Source of the DNA: Sphingomonas sp. Ant H11
GTDB taxonomy: Bacteria > Pseudomonadota > Alphaproteobacteria > Sphingomonadales > Sphingomonadaceae
Assembly: GCF_000797515.1 (NCBI RefSeq)
Contig: NZ_JSBN01000007.1
Coordinates: 42,347 to 106,346, forward strand
DNA length: 64,000 nt
Direction: 5' to 3'
The stretch's first letter is position 1, and each line of letters opens with the position of its first letter. Below the pieces are notes generated by a model, which did no database searches, had not been told where the DNA came from, and saw nothing but the letters and a program-made list of their open reading frames with translations. Positions 27,215 to 36,772 of this stretch are shown piece after piece. Position numbers and translations under genes: made by a program.

Positions 27215-28594
27215 ATGAAGAAGACTTTTAAGGCTACAGCATTTGCGGCCACCTTTCTTGCCAGCGTCGCGGCGACAGCCGTAGCTGCCGATACCGGCAA
27301 CGGCGCGGTCGTCGGTCGTTGGGACGCCACGCTTTCGCGCGACGGCGTCGAGATCCCGTTCCGCCTCGACATTGCGGCTGACGGATCGGCGATCAAGGGC
27401 GTCTTCTATGACGGGTTCAAACCCTATGACGGGACGACCAGCGCCACATTCCAGAATGGCAATCTCGTTTTGAACGTCGATCACTATCTCACCACCATCA
27501 ACGCCAAGCTCGAGGGCGGACAGCTCAACGGAACGGTCGTTGCCCAGAATCGCGAAACCAGCAGTGACTACAGCTTCCACGCGGTTCGCCACGTCGACGC
27601 GCCGACGACCACAGTGTCGTCGGTGCCGCAAGTTGCGGGCATTTGGGAGATTCCGCTCGCTTCGCCGTCGTCCAAGGGGGAAAAGGCGTTCCGCTTCGTC
27701 GTGCAGCAGCGCGGTGACGAACTCGCCGCCTCGATCCTTCGTATCGACGGCGACACCGGTGCCTATACCGGCGCATTCAAGGACGGAAAGTGGGTGCTCA
27801 GCCACTTTGACGGCAGCCGTCCCGGCGTGATCGTCGTGACACCGAAGGCCGATGGGACGCTTGACGTCCAGCAGCAGATCGCCCGGGCCAAGGCCGTGGC
27901 AACCGCCGTGGCGAAGCCCGCCGGCAACGACTATGCCGCCGAAACCGCGCCCGACGGCCGCTATGCCAAGACGCTCGTCGCCTATCGCCCGGACGTAGCG
28001 CGCGCGAAGGGCTTTGCGCAGCCCGACAGCTTCCTTACGCACACGACCGTCACCAATCCGAACGAGACCTTCAAGTTCGCCTTCCCGGACAATGACGGCA
28101 AGATCGTCACGCAGGACGATCCGCGCTTCAAGAACAAGGTCATCGTCGCGGTCGTCACCGGCACCTGGTGCCCGAACTGCCATGACGAGGCACAATATCT
28201 GGTGAAGCTCGACAAGAAGTATCGCGACAAGGGACTGGCGATCGTCGCGCTCAACTTCGAGGAGCCTGAACAGCTCGAAACGCTGAAGCGTCAAAAGGCG
28301 TTCGTGAAGCAATATGGCGTCAAATATACCTATCTCGAAGCCGGTTCGCCGGCGCAGATGTGGGAAAAGGTGCCGCAGCTCGCGCATCTCGACACCTGGC
28401 CCGCGACCGTCTTCATCGGACGTGACGGCAAAGTGCGGGCGGTCCATTCGGGCTTCGCGTCGCCCGCAAGCGGCGAATATCACACCCAGTTGAACGAGGA
28501 ATTCACCACCCGGATCGAGCAGTTGCTGGCCGAGGCCCCCGCAACCGTCGCATCCGCCGAAACACGGGCACCGACGGTGCTCGCCGCCAAGTAA
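27215..28594 (+). CDS. Periplasmic TlpA-like thioredoxin with N-terminal beta domain (copy 1)
   Basis: The protein has 459 residues, with a signal peptide ending near AVAAD. Residues about 25-210 form a beta-rich domain (VVGRWDATLSRDGVEIPFRLD). The C-terminal ~170 residues are a TlpA/redoxin domain with active site WCPNC (C319, C322). TlpA proteins reduce or relay thiol electrons in the periplasm, often for cytochrome maturation. The beta domain may bind a substrate and is not a family I can name. Copy 2 follows after 32 bp. The two are near-identical over the thioredoxin domain but diverged at the N-terminus. Confidence 0.85.
   Translation: MKKTFKATAFAATFLASVAATAVAADTGNGAVVGRWDATLSRDGVEIPFRLDIAADGSAIKGVFYDGFKPYDGTTSATFQNGNLVLNVDHYLTTINAKLEGGQLNGTVVAQNRETSSDYSFHAVRHVDAPTTTVSSVPQVAGIWEIPLASPSSKGEKAFRFVVQQRGDELAASILRIDGDTGAYTGAFKDGKWVLSHFDGSRPGVIVVTPKADGTLDVQQQIARAKAVATAVAKPAGNDYAAETAPDGRYAKTLVAYRPDVARAKGFAQPDSFLTHTTVTNPNETFKFAFPDNDGKIVTQDDPRFKNKVIVAVVTGTWCPNCHDEAQYLVKLDKKYRDKGLAIVALNFEEPEQLETLKRQKAFVKQYGVKYTYLEAGSPAQMWEKVPQLAHLDTWPATVFIGRDGKVRAVHSGFASPASGEYHTQLNEEFTTRIEQLLAEAPATVASAETRAPTVLAAK
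28061..28480 (+). repeat. Near-identical segment, copy 1 of 2
   Basis: About 420 bp coding the TlpA domain recurs in the next gene (29452-29871) with, by eye, more than 90% nucleotide identity and no gaps. The N-terminal halves of the two genes match far less well. This suggests gene conversion or strong selection on the domain. Confidence 0.8.
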
Positions 28595-28626
28595 TCTGAG
28601 TCACTGCTTCAAGAAAGGGGTGCCGT

Positions 28627-29985
28627 ATGACTACGTCTCTTAGGAAAATCGTACTCGCGCTGGCGGCCGCAAGTGGAGCGGTCGTCGCGTCGGGGGCCTA
28701 TGCTGCCGATACGGCCCCCATTGCAGGCCAGTGGGATGCCGTGCTGACCGACAACGGACCCGAGGTCCCGTTCCGGTTGGATATATCGGGTGCAGGTCCG
28801 ACGCTGCGTGGGACCTTCTACGACGGCTTCCGGCCGTACGAGACCACGACCAGCGCGAGCTTCCGTGACGGAAAGCTTGTGCTCGAATCGGAGCATTACC
28901 TCACCACGATCAGCGCGACGCTCAATGGCGGGAAGCTCGTTGGAGAGACGACGCTGCAGGGGCCGGGCTATGGCATCAAATACGGCTTCCGTGCGGTGCG
29001 GCATGTCGATGCGCCCGTGGCTGCCGCCACGAATGTGCCTGCGGTCGCGGGCAATTGGGTGATCCCGCTCGATACGCCGTCGTCGAAGGGCGAAAAGGCG
29101 TTTCGTTTCATCGTCGAGCAGCGCGGTGCCGAACTTGCCGCGTCGATTCTGCGCATCGACGGCGATACCGGCGCGTTTAGCGGCCGCTTCGCCAACGGCA
29201 AATGGCTGCTCAGCCATTTCGATGGTCACCGGCCCGGTGTGATCGAAGTGTCCGCCAATCCCGATGGTACGCTCAACGTCGTTGCGCATTATGAGGCGCT
29301 GGCGAAAGCGCTGCGTGGCAATGAAAGCGGCTATTCGGAAGGTGGCTATGACGCCACGCCGCGCTACACCGCCTATCGGTCGGATGTCGCCGTCGCAAAG
29401 GGCCTTCCCCAGCCCGACGACTTCAACACGCACACGACCGTTGCCAATGCGAACGAGACCTTCAAATTCGCCTTCCCGGACAATGACGGCAAGATCGTCA
29501 CGCAGGACGATCCGCGCTTCAAGAACAAGGTCGTCGTCGCGGTCGTCACCGGCACCTGGTGCCCGAATTGCCATGACGAGGCGCAATATCTCGTCCAGCT
29601 CGACAAGAAATATCGCGACAAGGGCCTCGCGATCGTCGCGCTTAATTTCGAGGAGCCTGAGCAGCAGGACTCGCTCAAGCGACAAAAAGCCTTCGTGAAG
29701 CAATATGGCGTGAAATATACCTATCTCGAGGCCGGTTCCCCCGCACAGATGTGGGAGAAGGTGCCGCAGCTCGCGCATCTCGACACCTGGCCTGCGACCG
29801 TCTTCATCGGCCGCGACGGCAAGGTAAAGGCGGTTCATTCGGGCTTCGCATCGCCCGCGAGCGGTGCATATAACACGCAGTTGCAGCAGGATTTCACCAG
29901 CAGGATCGAGCAGCTCCTCGCGGAGAAACCGGCGGCCGTTGCGCAGACCGCAAGCACTTCGGCTCGCCAGGTAGCACTCCGGTAA
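28627..29985 (+). CDS. Periplasmic TlpA-like thioredoxin with N-terminal beta domain (copy 2)
   Basis: This 452-residue paralogue of the upstream gene has a signal peptide ending near GAYAAD, the same beta-rich N-terminal domain (IAGQWDAVLTDNGPEVPFRLD) and a TlpA domain with WCPNC (C312, C315). The linker region before the thioredoxin domain differs most (NESGYSEGGYD versus NDYAAETAPD). Tandem retention suggests different partners or a dosage role, both inferred. A terminator-like hairpin follows. Confidence 0.85.
   Translation: MTTSLRKIVLALAAASGAVVASGAYAADTAPIAGQWDAVLTDNGPEVPFRLDISGAGPTLRGTFYDGFRPYETTTSASFRDGKLVLESEHYLTTISATLNGGKLVGETTLQGPGYGIKYGFRAVRHVDAPVAAATNVPAVAGNWVIPLDTPSSKGEKAFRFIVEQRGAELAASILRIDGDTGAFSGRFANGKWLLSHFDGHRPGVIEVSANPDGTLNVVAHYEALAKALRGNESGYSEGGYDATPRYTAYRSDVAVAKGLPQPDDFNTHTTVANANETFKFAFPDNDGKIVTQDDPRFKNKVVVAVVTGTWCPNCHDEAQYLVQLDKKYRDKGLAIVALNFEEPEQQDSLKRQKAFVKQYGVKYTYLEAGSPAQMWEKVPQLAHLDTWPATVFIGRDGKVKAVHSGFASPASGAYNTQLQQDFTSRIEQLLAEKPAAVAQTASTSARQVALR
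29452..29871 (+). repeat. Near-identical segment, copy 2 of 2
   Basis: This is the second copy of the TlpA-domain segment described at 28061-28480. The region around NETFKFAFPDNDGKIV through GTWCPNCHDEAQYL is almost unchanged at the DNA level, including silent positions. Confidence 0.8.
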
Positions 29986-29994
29986 CCCTGGCCT

Positions 29995-30019
29995 GGGGCG
30001 GAGCCTCGCGCTTCGCCCC
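29995..30019 (+). terminator. Terminator-like hairpin after the TlpA pair
   Basis: A 10-bp stem GGGGCGGAGC / GCTTCGCCCC (one G-T pair) with a 5-nt loop begins 10 bp after the second TlpA stop. There is no T-run, so it may only attenuate transcription or stabilise the mRNA 3' end. Confidence 0.45.
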
Positions 30020-30111
30020 CGCATCGCCCGATCCATGCGCTGGAGCAGATCGGTGCAAGAGGCGCGTCGGTGGGCGTTTGCAAGCGCGGCGGTCGAATTC
30101 GGAGTGTGTTT

Positions 30112-30492
30112 GTGCGTTGGAGTGTTTTCGTTCTTGCTGGTGCTTCGACGCTCTTCCTGATCGCTGCGGCCGGTTCGGAACCGGTCGATACACGCCTGCA
30201 CGGCGCGGTCTTGTTCGAAAATCGCTGTGCGCGCTGCCATGGTGTGAACGGCGATGGCGACGGCGGACTCGGTCCGTCGTTGATCGGGGTCGTCGGCAAG
30301 CCGGCGGCAAGCCGACCGGACTTTCCCTATTCGTCTGCGCTGAAGGCGAAGGGCGGCGTCTGGACGTCGGCTGTGCTGGACCAGTATCTTGCCGATCCGC
30401 AGGCCTTTGCACCCGGTGCCGACATGGATGCTCCGTCGCCCGATCCGGCGGAGCGGTCCGCCATCATCGAACATCTCAAGACGTTGAAATAG
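30112..30492 (+). CDS. Class I cytochrome c
   Basis: This is a 126-residue periplasmic cytochrome. GTG 30112 is chosen because GGAG lies 7 nt upstream and it gives a compact signal peptide (WSVFVLAGASTLFLIAAAG). GTG 30070 would add 14 residues. Heme motif CARCH follows directly, with GLGPSLIGVVGKPA and a distal Met candidate in GADMDAPSP. The final helix is AIIEHLKTLK. It is a small soluble electron carrier. It lies 10 bp before the cytochrome b561 gene, so the pair may pass electrons between a membrane quinol and periplasmic acceptors. Confidence 0.87.
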   Translation: MRWSVFVLAGASTLFLIAAAGSEPVDTRLHGAVLFENRCARCHGVNGDGDGGLGPSLIGVVGKPAASRPDFPYSSALKAKGGVWTSAVLDQYLADPQAFAPGADMDAPSPDPAERSAIIEHLKTLK

Positions 30493-30502
30493 CAGGTCTG
30501 CG

Positions 30503-31219
30503 ATGAATTTTCCGGTGAGATGGAAATCAAGACAGGTGGCGACCGCCGATGACGAGGTTCGTCCTTCGTCGGACACTGTGGTGATATGGGACGGCTGGGT
30601 ACGCGGCGTCCACTGGCTGATCGCCGTCCTCTTTGCGGTGTCATGGTACACGCATCGCGCCAATCTGGAATGGCATCGCTACGCCGGATATGCGCTCCTG
30701 ACACTTGTCCTTTTCCGCATCTATTGGGGGTTTGTGGGCAGTACGACCGCGCGCTTCGCCCATTTCGTCAAGGGGCCTGCTGCGATCTTCCGCTACGGGC
30801 GTACGGTTTTGGGCCGCGGGCAATCGACGCCGGTCGGCCACAATCCGCTCGGCGCGATCTCGGTTGTGCTCCTGCTCGGGCTGCTGCTGGCGCAATGCCT
30901 GCTCGGTCTGTTCGTCACCGATGTCGATGGACTGGAATCGGGGCCGCTTTCGGGGCTGGTCAGCTTCGATACCAGCCGGACACTCGCCGAATGGCATGGA
31001 CGCTTGTTTACCGCGCTGCAAATCCTCGTGGGAATCCATGTTGTCGCGGTGCTGTTCTACCTGTTCGCAAAGCGCGAAAATCTGATCGGGCCGATGGTGA
31101 CAGGCTGGAAGCGGTTCGTCGAGACGGTGGCACCGCTCCCGATCGGAAAATGGTGGCACGCCGCCTCCGCGCTGGTCGTCATTGCGTTGTTGGTTTGGTT
31201 AGTGGTGCGCAATGGCTGA
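30503..31219 (+). CDS. Cytochrome b561 family membrane protein
   Basis: This 238-residue inner-membrane protein has four to five hydrophobic helices and heme-ligand histidines in WVRGVHWLIA, WYTHRANLEWHRYAGY, and WHGRLFTALQILVGIHV. It resembles the diheme b-type subunits of hydrogenases and thiosulfate reductases that oxidise quinol. A final helix (AASALVVIALLVWLV) anchors the C-terminus. With the neighbouring c-type cytochromes it would connect the quinone pool to the periplasm. Confidence 0.87.
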   Translation: MNFPVRWKSRQVATADDEVRPSSDTVVIWDGWVRGVHWLIAVLFAVSWYTHRANLEWHRYAGYALLTLVLFRIYWGFVGSTTARFAHFVKGPAAIFRYGRTVLGRGQSTPVGHNPLGAISVVLLLGLLLAQCLLGLFVTDVDGLESGPLSGLVSFDTSRTLAEWHGRLFTALQILVGIHVVAVLFYLFAKRENLIGPMVTGWKRFVETVAPLPIGKWWHAASALVVIALLVWLVVRNG

Positions 31220-31292
31220 ACGCGGTCGAAACTATTCCTCCAACGCCGCAATACTTGTCACATTGTTTCTGAATGCCCTTGGGAGATAGAAA

Positions 31293-31766
31293 ATGCGATA
31301 CAAACGCCTCACACAAATCTTGCCGGCTCTTGCCACAGTGCTCGTCGGGACCGCCGCGATCGCGGCCACCGCCAGCGATGTGATCGCGGCGCGCCAGGCG
31401 CATTACAAGGATATCGGACGCGCCTTCAAGACGATCAATGACCAACTCAAAACTGCGACCCCCGATCTCGCCGTGATCCAGGCCAATGCTGCGATCGTGA
31501 CCCGCCTCGGGCAGCAACAGAACAAGGAGAACTGGTTCCCGGCAGGCACGCAATCTGGTCAGGGCCTGCAGACCGCCGCGAAACCGGCGATCTGGCAGAA
31601 CCCGGCGGATTTCACCGCCAAGCGTGCCGATTTCGCGAAAGCATCGGCGACCTACGCTGCGATTGCGGCGAAGGGTGACTTAGAGGCGATCAGGACCGCG
31701 ACGGCAAATGTGGGGAAGACCTGCAAGGGCTGTCACGAGACGTATCGCGATCAGGACAAGAGCTGA
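31293..31766 (+). CDS. Cytochrome c' (class II cytochrome c)
   Basis: The protein has 157 residues: signal peptide, four-helix-bundle-type sequence (IAARQAHYKDIGRAFKTIND) and a C-terminal heme motif CKGCHETYRDQ, the hallmark of cytochrome c'. The length is typical. Such proteins bind NO or CO or shuttle electrons. It ends the rightward cytochrome operon. A GC-rich hairpin and a long AT-rich spacer follow. Confidence 0.88.
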   Translation: MRYKRLTQILPALATVLVGTAAIAATASDVIAARQAHYKDIGRAFKTINDQLKTATPDLAVIQANAAIVTRLGQQQNKENWFPAGTQSGQGLQTAAKPAIWQNPADFTAKRADFAKASATYAAIAAKGDLEAIRTATANVGKTCKGCHETYRDQDKS

Positions 31767-31818
31767 CCGTTCAAGACGATCAGGCCACCCCTTGGCCGAA
31801 GGACAAAAGGCGGACGCG

Positions 31819-31846
31819 GGCGGGCGGGCCTCTGAGCCCACCCGCC
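31819..31846 (+). terminator. Terminator-like hairpin after cytochrome c'
   Basis: An 11-bp stem GGCGGGCGGGC / GCCCACCCGCC with one mismatch and a 6-nt loop begins 52 bp after the cytochrome stop. There is no T-run downstream. Confidence 0.45.
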
Positions 31847-31939
31847 TGATGCGCCCCATCGCACGCTCGCTACGACGACCTCCGCGATTGAGAAGCGAGC
31901 AGCGTGACTCACGCGACCGTCGCGATGAAGGCGGTGCGG

Positions 31940-32215
31940 TACTGTAAATAATAATTCATCTTATCTATCGTAATAACGAGTCAAAAACTGACGATATTTT
32001 CAAATATAAATCACTAAATATATATTTGTAGATAATGCAAAGCTATGGTTTTTTTGCCTAAATAATTAAATGATATCGACCTAAAGTCGATCATATGTAT
32101 TCGCCATTTTGTCGAATAGATAACTTGTGTCAAAAAATGATTGAAAACTTTTGATTTTGAACAAGCAAGATTTGCTCCCTTATATCCTATCAAAGTAGTA
32201 GGGTATTATCGCTTC
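31940..32215. other. AT-rich island upstream of the second TonB receptor
   Basis: The 570-bp gap between cytochrome c' and the TonB receptor holds about 275 bp that are strikingly AT-rich in an otherwise GC-rich window. It has long A/T runs (for example at 32001-32030 and 32048-32054), a small inverted repeat ATCGAC-N5-GTCGAT (32075-32091), and a CCTA-N9-TAGG element near 32187-32203. No ORF of note is present. It probably contains the receptor promoter. It could also bind a silencer protein or be a foreign remnant. Confidence 0.6.
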
Positions 32216-32336
32216 TGCGGACCGAAGGTGCCGCACTCCCAAGAACGGGTCGCATCCCGAATGCCACTGTCGACGGACGGTCGAACAGAAGGCGCTCGCC
32301 AGAATGAGCTTGGGAGACAGTAAAAGGGGAACAGAT

Positions 32337-34797
32337 ATGAAATCCGTCAAAGCGTTGCGTGCCGCTCTTTTGGTGTCGGCATTCTCTCCCTTTACCGCTC
32401 ATGCCGCAGACCCGGCCAGCGCCGTGCCGCCACCCGTGCAGTCCACCGATTCCGATCAGGATGTCATCGTCACGGGCACGCGCCTGACGGGGGTCCGCGC
32501 TGTCGACAGCGCCGCCCCGATCGAGGTGATCGACGCCAACAGTCTTGCGCGCACCGGCAAACCCGATCTCAACCAGGCGTTGAACACGACGGTGCCGTCC
32601 TACACCGCGCAATCCTTCGGCGGGGACGCGGGCAATCTGAAGCTGTCGGCGCGTTTGCGTGGGCTAAGCCCCAATCACGCGCTGATCCTCGTCAATGGCA
32701 AGCGGCGTCATGGCTCGTCGAACCTGACGGTCGGGAGTACCGGTGGTTTCGGCGGGGCTGCATCCGCCGATCTGGCCTTCATCCCCACCGCAGCGATCGA
32801 TCATGTCGAGGTCCTGACCGACGGGGCTGCTGCGCAATATGGCACCGATGCGATCGCCGGTGTCATCAACATCATCCTCAAGAGCAACTATAAGGGCGGG
32901 CAACTCGTCGCATCCGGCGGCGCGTACGGCGAAGGGGACGGGGCCACGGTTGCGGTGGCCGGCAATTACGGAATCGGGTCGAAGGACTCTTATCTGAACG
33001 TTTCGGCGGAACACCGTTATCACGACTATAGCGATCGCGGCGGCCCGATCAGCGCGTGTTCTCGGCGACCAATCGCGCCAATCCGGCCTTGCCGCTCCTG
33101 CCCGGCTACCCCCATCTCAATTTGATTTACGGCGACGCCAAATACAAATTGACCACCGTCTTCTACAATGCGGGCGTGAAGCTGGGCGCTGTCGAGGTTT
33201 ATTCATCGGGCAGCTATGGTCATCGCTACGGCCAGTCGCGCCAGAACTACCGCTTCCCGAGCATCGCGCCGACGATCTGGCCGCAGGGGTTCACCCCCGT
33301 GCTGACGACGAGGAAGACGATTACGCGGTGACGGGCGGGATCAAGGGGGATCTGTCCGATTGGCATTGGGATCTGTCGTCCACCTATGGACGGGACATCA
33401 ACCGCATCCACAACAACAATTCGGTGAACACCTCGCTGGTCGCCGATACCGGCACCAGCCCGACCAATTTCCACGTTGGGGATTTCGTCGGGAGCCAGTG
33501 GACCAACACGCTCGACCTTGCGCGCGGTTTCGACATCGGCCTCGCCAGCCCGCTTAATATTGCTTTCGGTGGGGAATTCCGGCGCGAAACCTATGAAATT
33601 CACGAAGGGGATCCCGCATCCCGTTACAAGGTTGGCGTCGCCGCCTATCCCGGATTCGCGCTGACCGATGCCGGAAAGCATTCGCGCAACAACGTTGCGG
33701 GCTATATCGATCTGGCCGTCAAGCCGGTCGAGAAACTCCAGCTCGACGCCGCCGGTCGCTTCGAACATTTCAACGATTTCGGCAATACTCTGGTCGGCAA
33801 GCTGACCGGACGCTATGACGTCTCCCCGGTGTTCGCGCTGCGCGGGACGGTGTCGACCGGGTTTCGCGCGCCCACGCTGGCCGAACAATATTATTCCGCG
33901 ACCAGCGTTTCGCCGACGACGGCGAGCGTTCGCTTGCCCGCGAACAGCGCGGCCGCGCGCCTGCTCGGCTTCACTGGTCTCAAGCCCGAGAAATCGACGA
34001 ACTTCAGCGCTGGTATAGCGTTGCATCCGGCGCGCAAGCTCAGCGCGACGCTGGACGTCTACCAGATTTCGATCAGGGATCGGATCGTCAGCACCGGCAG
34101 CATCTTTGGACTACAGACGATCGGTGGCGTTCGCATTGTCCGCTCGCAAGCCGTGACGGATGCGATTACGGCGAACGGCAACACAATCGACCCCACCGTC
34201 ACCTCGACGTCGATCTCGACCTATGTCAACGGTGCCAACAGTCGCACACGCGGGGTCGAACTGGTCGTGAACTACGGCGCGCCGCTCGCAGGCGACGCAA
34301 CGATCGATTGGACGCTCACCGGTAATTACAACGATACGAAGCTGACGAAGATCGCAACGTCCTCAGCGCAGATCGCCGCATCGGGCCAGAAATATCTTGA
34401 TCAGGGGGCGATTTCCTATCTCGAGACGGTGTCGCCCAAGCTGAAGCTCTCGCTTGATACGCTGTTCCGCAAGGAAAAGTGGACGATCGATTTGCGCGGG
34501 ACGCTGTTCGGCCGCTCATCGGTCTATGTCGATGGTGGAAGCACCGGTGCCTTTGTCAACAACGTGTTCGGCACGCGGGGTATCGTCGATCTCGATATTC
34601 ACTACGATATCACCCACCGTATCGGGGTGTCGGTCGGCGGGACCAATCTGCTCAATACCTATCCCGAGAAGATCAATCCGATAACTTATGCGGCGGGATT
34701 GGCTGCAGGCGGCAACGGTGTCGCGACGACCGATAGCTGGTCACCATATGGCATCAACGGCGGGTATTATTACAGCAGGCTTACGATCAAGCTCTAG
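32337..34797 (+). pseudogene. TonB-dependent receptor (two frameshifts)
   Basis: ATG 32337 starts a signal peptide (to about HAADPAS), a plug domain (DQDVIVTGTRLTG, HALILVNGKRRH, GAAAQYGTDAIAGVINIIL) and a barrel ending YYYSRLTIKL. The frame breaks near 33,044 (GGP to DQRVFSATNRANPAL, a C missing from a C run) and near 33,315 (PVL to DDEEDDYAVTGG, one base missing). With both restored the gene has exactly 821 codons. The family is the large VTGTR group common in sphingomonads. It probably imports a substrate for the surrounding redox enzymes, which cannot be specified. Confidence 0.85.
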
Positions 34798-35156
34798 AGC
34801 CGCGATGTGGCCGGGGCCTTTGACGAGAAGGCGAATGGCCCTGCATGCTGGCGGCTGCGGTGCGTTGTCGATGGAATCGGCAATGCACCATCTACGCGTC
34901 GCACGTGGGGCGACGCGGTCGAGGTTCCACCAAAAGGTCGCTGACCGTCCGCTGGACGACGTCCCCCCTGGGCAGCGCGACCAACCAACCCGTCATGTTG
35001 CGCAGCTTCGGCACGCGAGTGCTCATCGGGCATTCGCGATCCTTTCCTATCGGTGGATGGGATTCATTTGCATTGGAAAAGATAATTCATACTCGACAGA
35101 TAGGAATTGAAATTCGTAATCGAGGAGGCGGCGGGTGCAAGGGGAGGGCGCATTCT
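34798..35156. other. Gap without a recognisable gene
   Basis: This 359-bp spacer follows the TonB receptor. No frame in it looks like a real protein. The last ~100 bp are AT-richer (around 35,075-35,125), with ATAATTCAT also seen in the AT-rich island at 31,950, and probably hold the promoter of the next cytochrome gene. Confidence 0.4.
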
Positions 35157-35797
35157 GTGCTGATCGAGTATCAAGAAGCGCACTCCGGCTATGGGCAGCG
35201 GTTGGGCCTGCTGGCCCTTGGCGTGTGGCTCTCGGGCGCTGCCTTCCTGGTTGGCGTGCTCGCCGTCGAGGGCGCGTCGGCGGGTAACGCGGCACCCATC
35301 ACCATTCAGTCTACGATGGATTCGGCGATCGACCCATCTGCCGATGCGTTGTGGGCGTCGGTCGGTACCGTCGAGACGCAGCGTGGCACGGCGCAGCGCG
35401 CGCCCCAATCGACCGCCGAATGGGGCAGGCTTCTGGGGCATGCGCAGACGTTGATTGCGGGCGCGCGCCAGCTTCAGCGTCCGGGCCTGGCTGTGGGGGG
35501 CGATGGGCATAGTCCGCTCGCAGACGCGTCGGTCCCGGGTACACGCACGGCGGTCCAGATTCGTGCCGACATCGATCGCGACCCGGCGCGGTTTGTCCGT
35601 GCCGCCCAACGGCTGGAGGCGGGCGGTCGCAGGCCTTGGCCGCGATCACCGCACGCAACCCCGAGCGCCTGATCGCTGCCGGTGCGGCTATCGATGCGGC
35701 GTGCGAGGCCTGCCATGCCGCCTATTGGTATCCGCGCGGGAAGCCGCTGTCCTTGCCCCCCGTCGATCGCTTCGATGCGGTCGCTGGTCGTCCGTGA
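35157..35797 (+). pseudogene. Cytochrome c'-like heme protein (one frameshift)
   Basis: GTG 35157 (GGGGAGGG upstream) opens a membrane-anchored protein (QRLGLLALGVWLSGAAFLVGV). It reads for about 155 codons and then shifts near 35,628 into a frame encoding ALAAITARNPERLIAAG and the heme motif CEACHAAYWYPRG before TGA 35795-35797. One missing base explains the break and gives 214 codons. The C-terminal CxxCH placement is that of class II cytochromes, as in the gene at 31293. It may be functional if the indel is an error. Confidence 0.75.
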
Positions 35798-35834
35798 TCG
35801 TCCTTCCTTTTTCTCGTTTTGCAGGAGGCTTATC

Positions 35835-36257
35835 ATGACCCTATCGAAGACACGCTTCGTATTGGCGGCGGCCCTAGGGCTTGCCGCGGTGCCCGCCACC
35901 GCGCACCATTCCTTTTCCGCCGAATTTGACGGATCCAAGCCCGTTCGCCTGACCGGCAAGATCACGAAGATCGAATGGACCAATCCGCACTCCTATTTTT
36001 ACCTTGAGGTAAAGGGGCGCAACGGCGTCGTTTCGACCTGGGCGTGCGAGGGCGGCGGCCCCGGTGCGTTGTCGCGGCGCGGCTGGAAAAAGGGCGACGT
36101 GAAGATCGGCGACACTTTGGTGGTCGATGGCTATCTGGCCAAGGACGGATCCCATACGATCGACGCGCGGCGCGTGCTGCTGCCGAGCGGCCGCTCGATC
36201 TACGGCGGGACGCCCGGCGATGGCGGTCCGGGCGACGGCGATCCGCGCAACGGCTGA
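35835..36257 (+). CDS. DUF6152 family exported protein
   Basis: This 140-residue protein has a strong ribosome-binding site (AGGAGG) and a signal peptide ending before HHSFSAEFDG. The AHHSF...EFD start followed by a small OB-like beta barrel (VRLTGKITKIEWTNPHSYFYLEV, DTLVVDGYLAKDG) is diagnostic of DUF6152. Its C-terminus is Gly/Asp rich. The family is uncharacterised but regularly sits beside DUF6644 membrane proteins. It lies 5 bp from the next gene. The paired His at the mature N-terminus could bind metal (speculation). Confidence 0.82.
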   Translation: MTLSKTRFVLAAALGLAAVPATAHHSFSAEFDGSKPVRLTGKITKIEWTNPHSYFYLEVKGRNGVVSTWACEGGGPGALSRRGWKKGDVKIGDTLVVDGYLAKDGSHTIDARRVLLPSGRSIYGGTPGDGGPGDGDPRNG

Positions 36258-36261
36258 GGCG

Positions 36262-36756
36262 ATGTCGTCTGTCCTCGCCTTTTGCCAGTGGTTGCATGAC
36301 CTGCCGATTTCGCGCGCGCTGAGCGAGTCGGATTGGGCGTTTCCCATCGTCGAAAGCGTGCATGTGCTGGCATTGACGCTGATGGTGGGGACGGTCGCCC
36401 TCGTCGATCTGCGATTGCTGGGCATTGCCTTGCGGCGGGAGCAGGTTTCGGTGGTGGCGGGGCAATTGTTACCGCTGATGTGGATCGGCTTTGCCGTGAT
36501 GGCGCTCAGCGGGGCGGCCTTGTTCGCGTCGGAAGCGGTGCGCCTGGCCGGCAGTGTGGCGTTCCAGTTGAAGCTGGTGCTGTTGCTGCTGGCCGGGGCC
36601 AACCTGGTGGTCTTCCATTTTACCGCATATCGGCATGTGGCGACGTGGGACCGGGGAACCGCCACGCCGCGCGGCGCGAGGATCTCTGCCGCCGTCTCGC
36701 TCCTGCTGTGGTCCGGAATCGTCGTCTGCGGTCGCATGATCGCCTACTTCCATTGA
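36262..36756 (+). CDS. DUF6644 family membrane protein (copy 1)
   Basis: The protein has 164 residues and four hydrophobic helices (FPIVESVHVLALTLMVGTVAL, PLMWIGFAVMALSGAALFA, LKLVLLLLAGANLVVFH, AAVSLLLWSGIVVCGRMIAY). ATG 36262 follows the DUF6152 stop by 4 bp. The ESVHVLAL and CGRMIAY blocks are typical of DUF6644. Conserved His residues within helices (VESVHVL, VFHFTAYRH) hint at heme or metal binding. Function is unknown. Confidence 0.8.
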   Translation: MSSVLAFCQWLHDLPISRALSESDWAFPIVESVHVLALTLMVGTVALVDLRLLGIALRREQVSVVAGQLLPLMWIGFAVMALSGAALFASEAVRLAGSVAFQLKLVLLLLAGANLVVFHFTAYRHVATWDRGTATPRGARISAAVSLLLWSGIVVCGRMIAYFH

Positions 36757-36772
36757 TCGGGGTGGCCGGGTC

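Noticed and set aside
34794..35033. 79-codon minus-strand frame after the TonB receptor
   Set aside because: It is Arg/Ala/Gly-rich, with no ribosome-binding site or recognisable motif. I treat it as non-coding.
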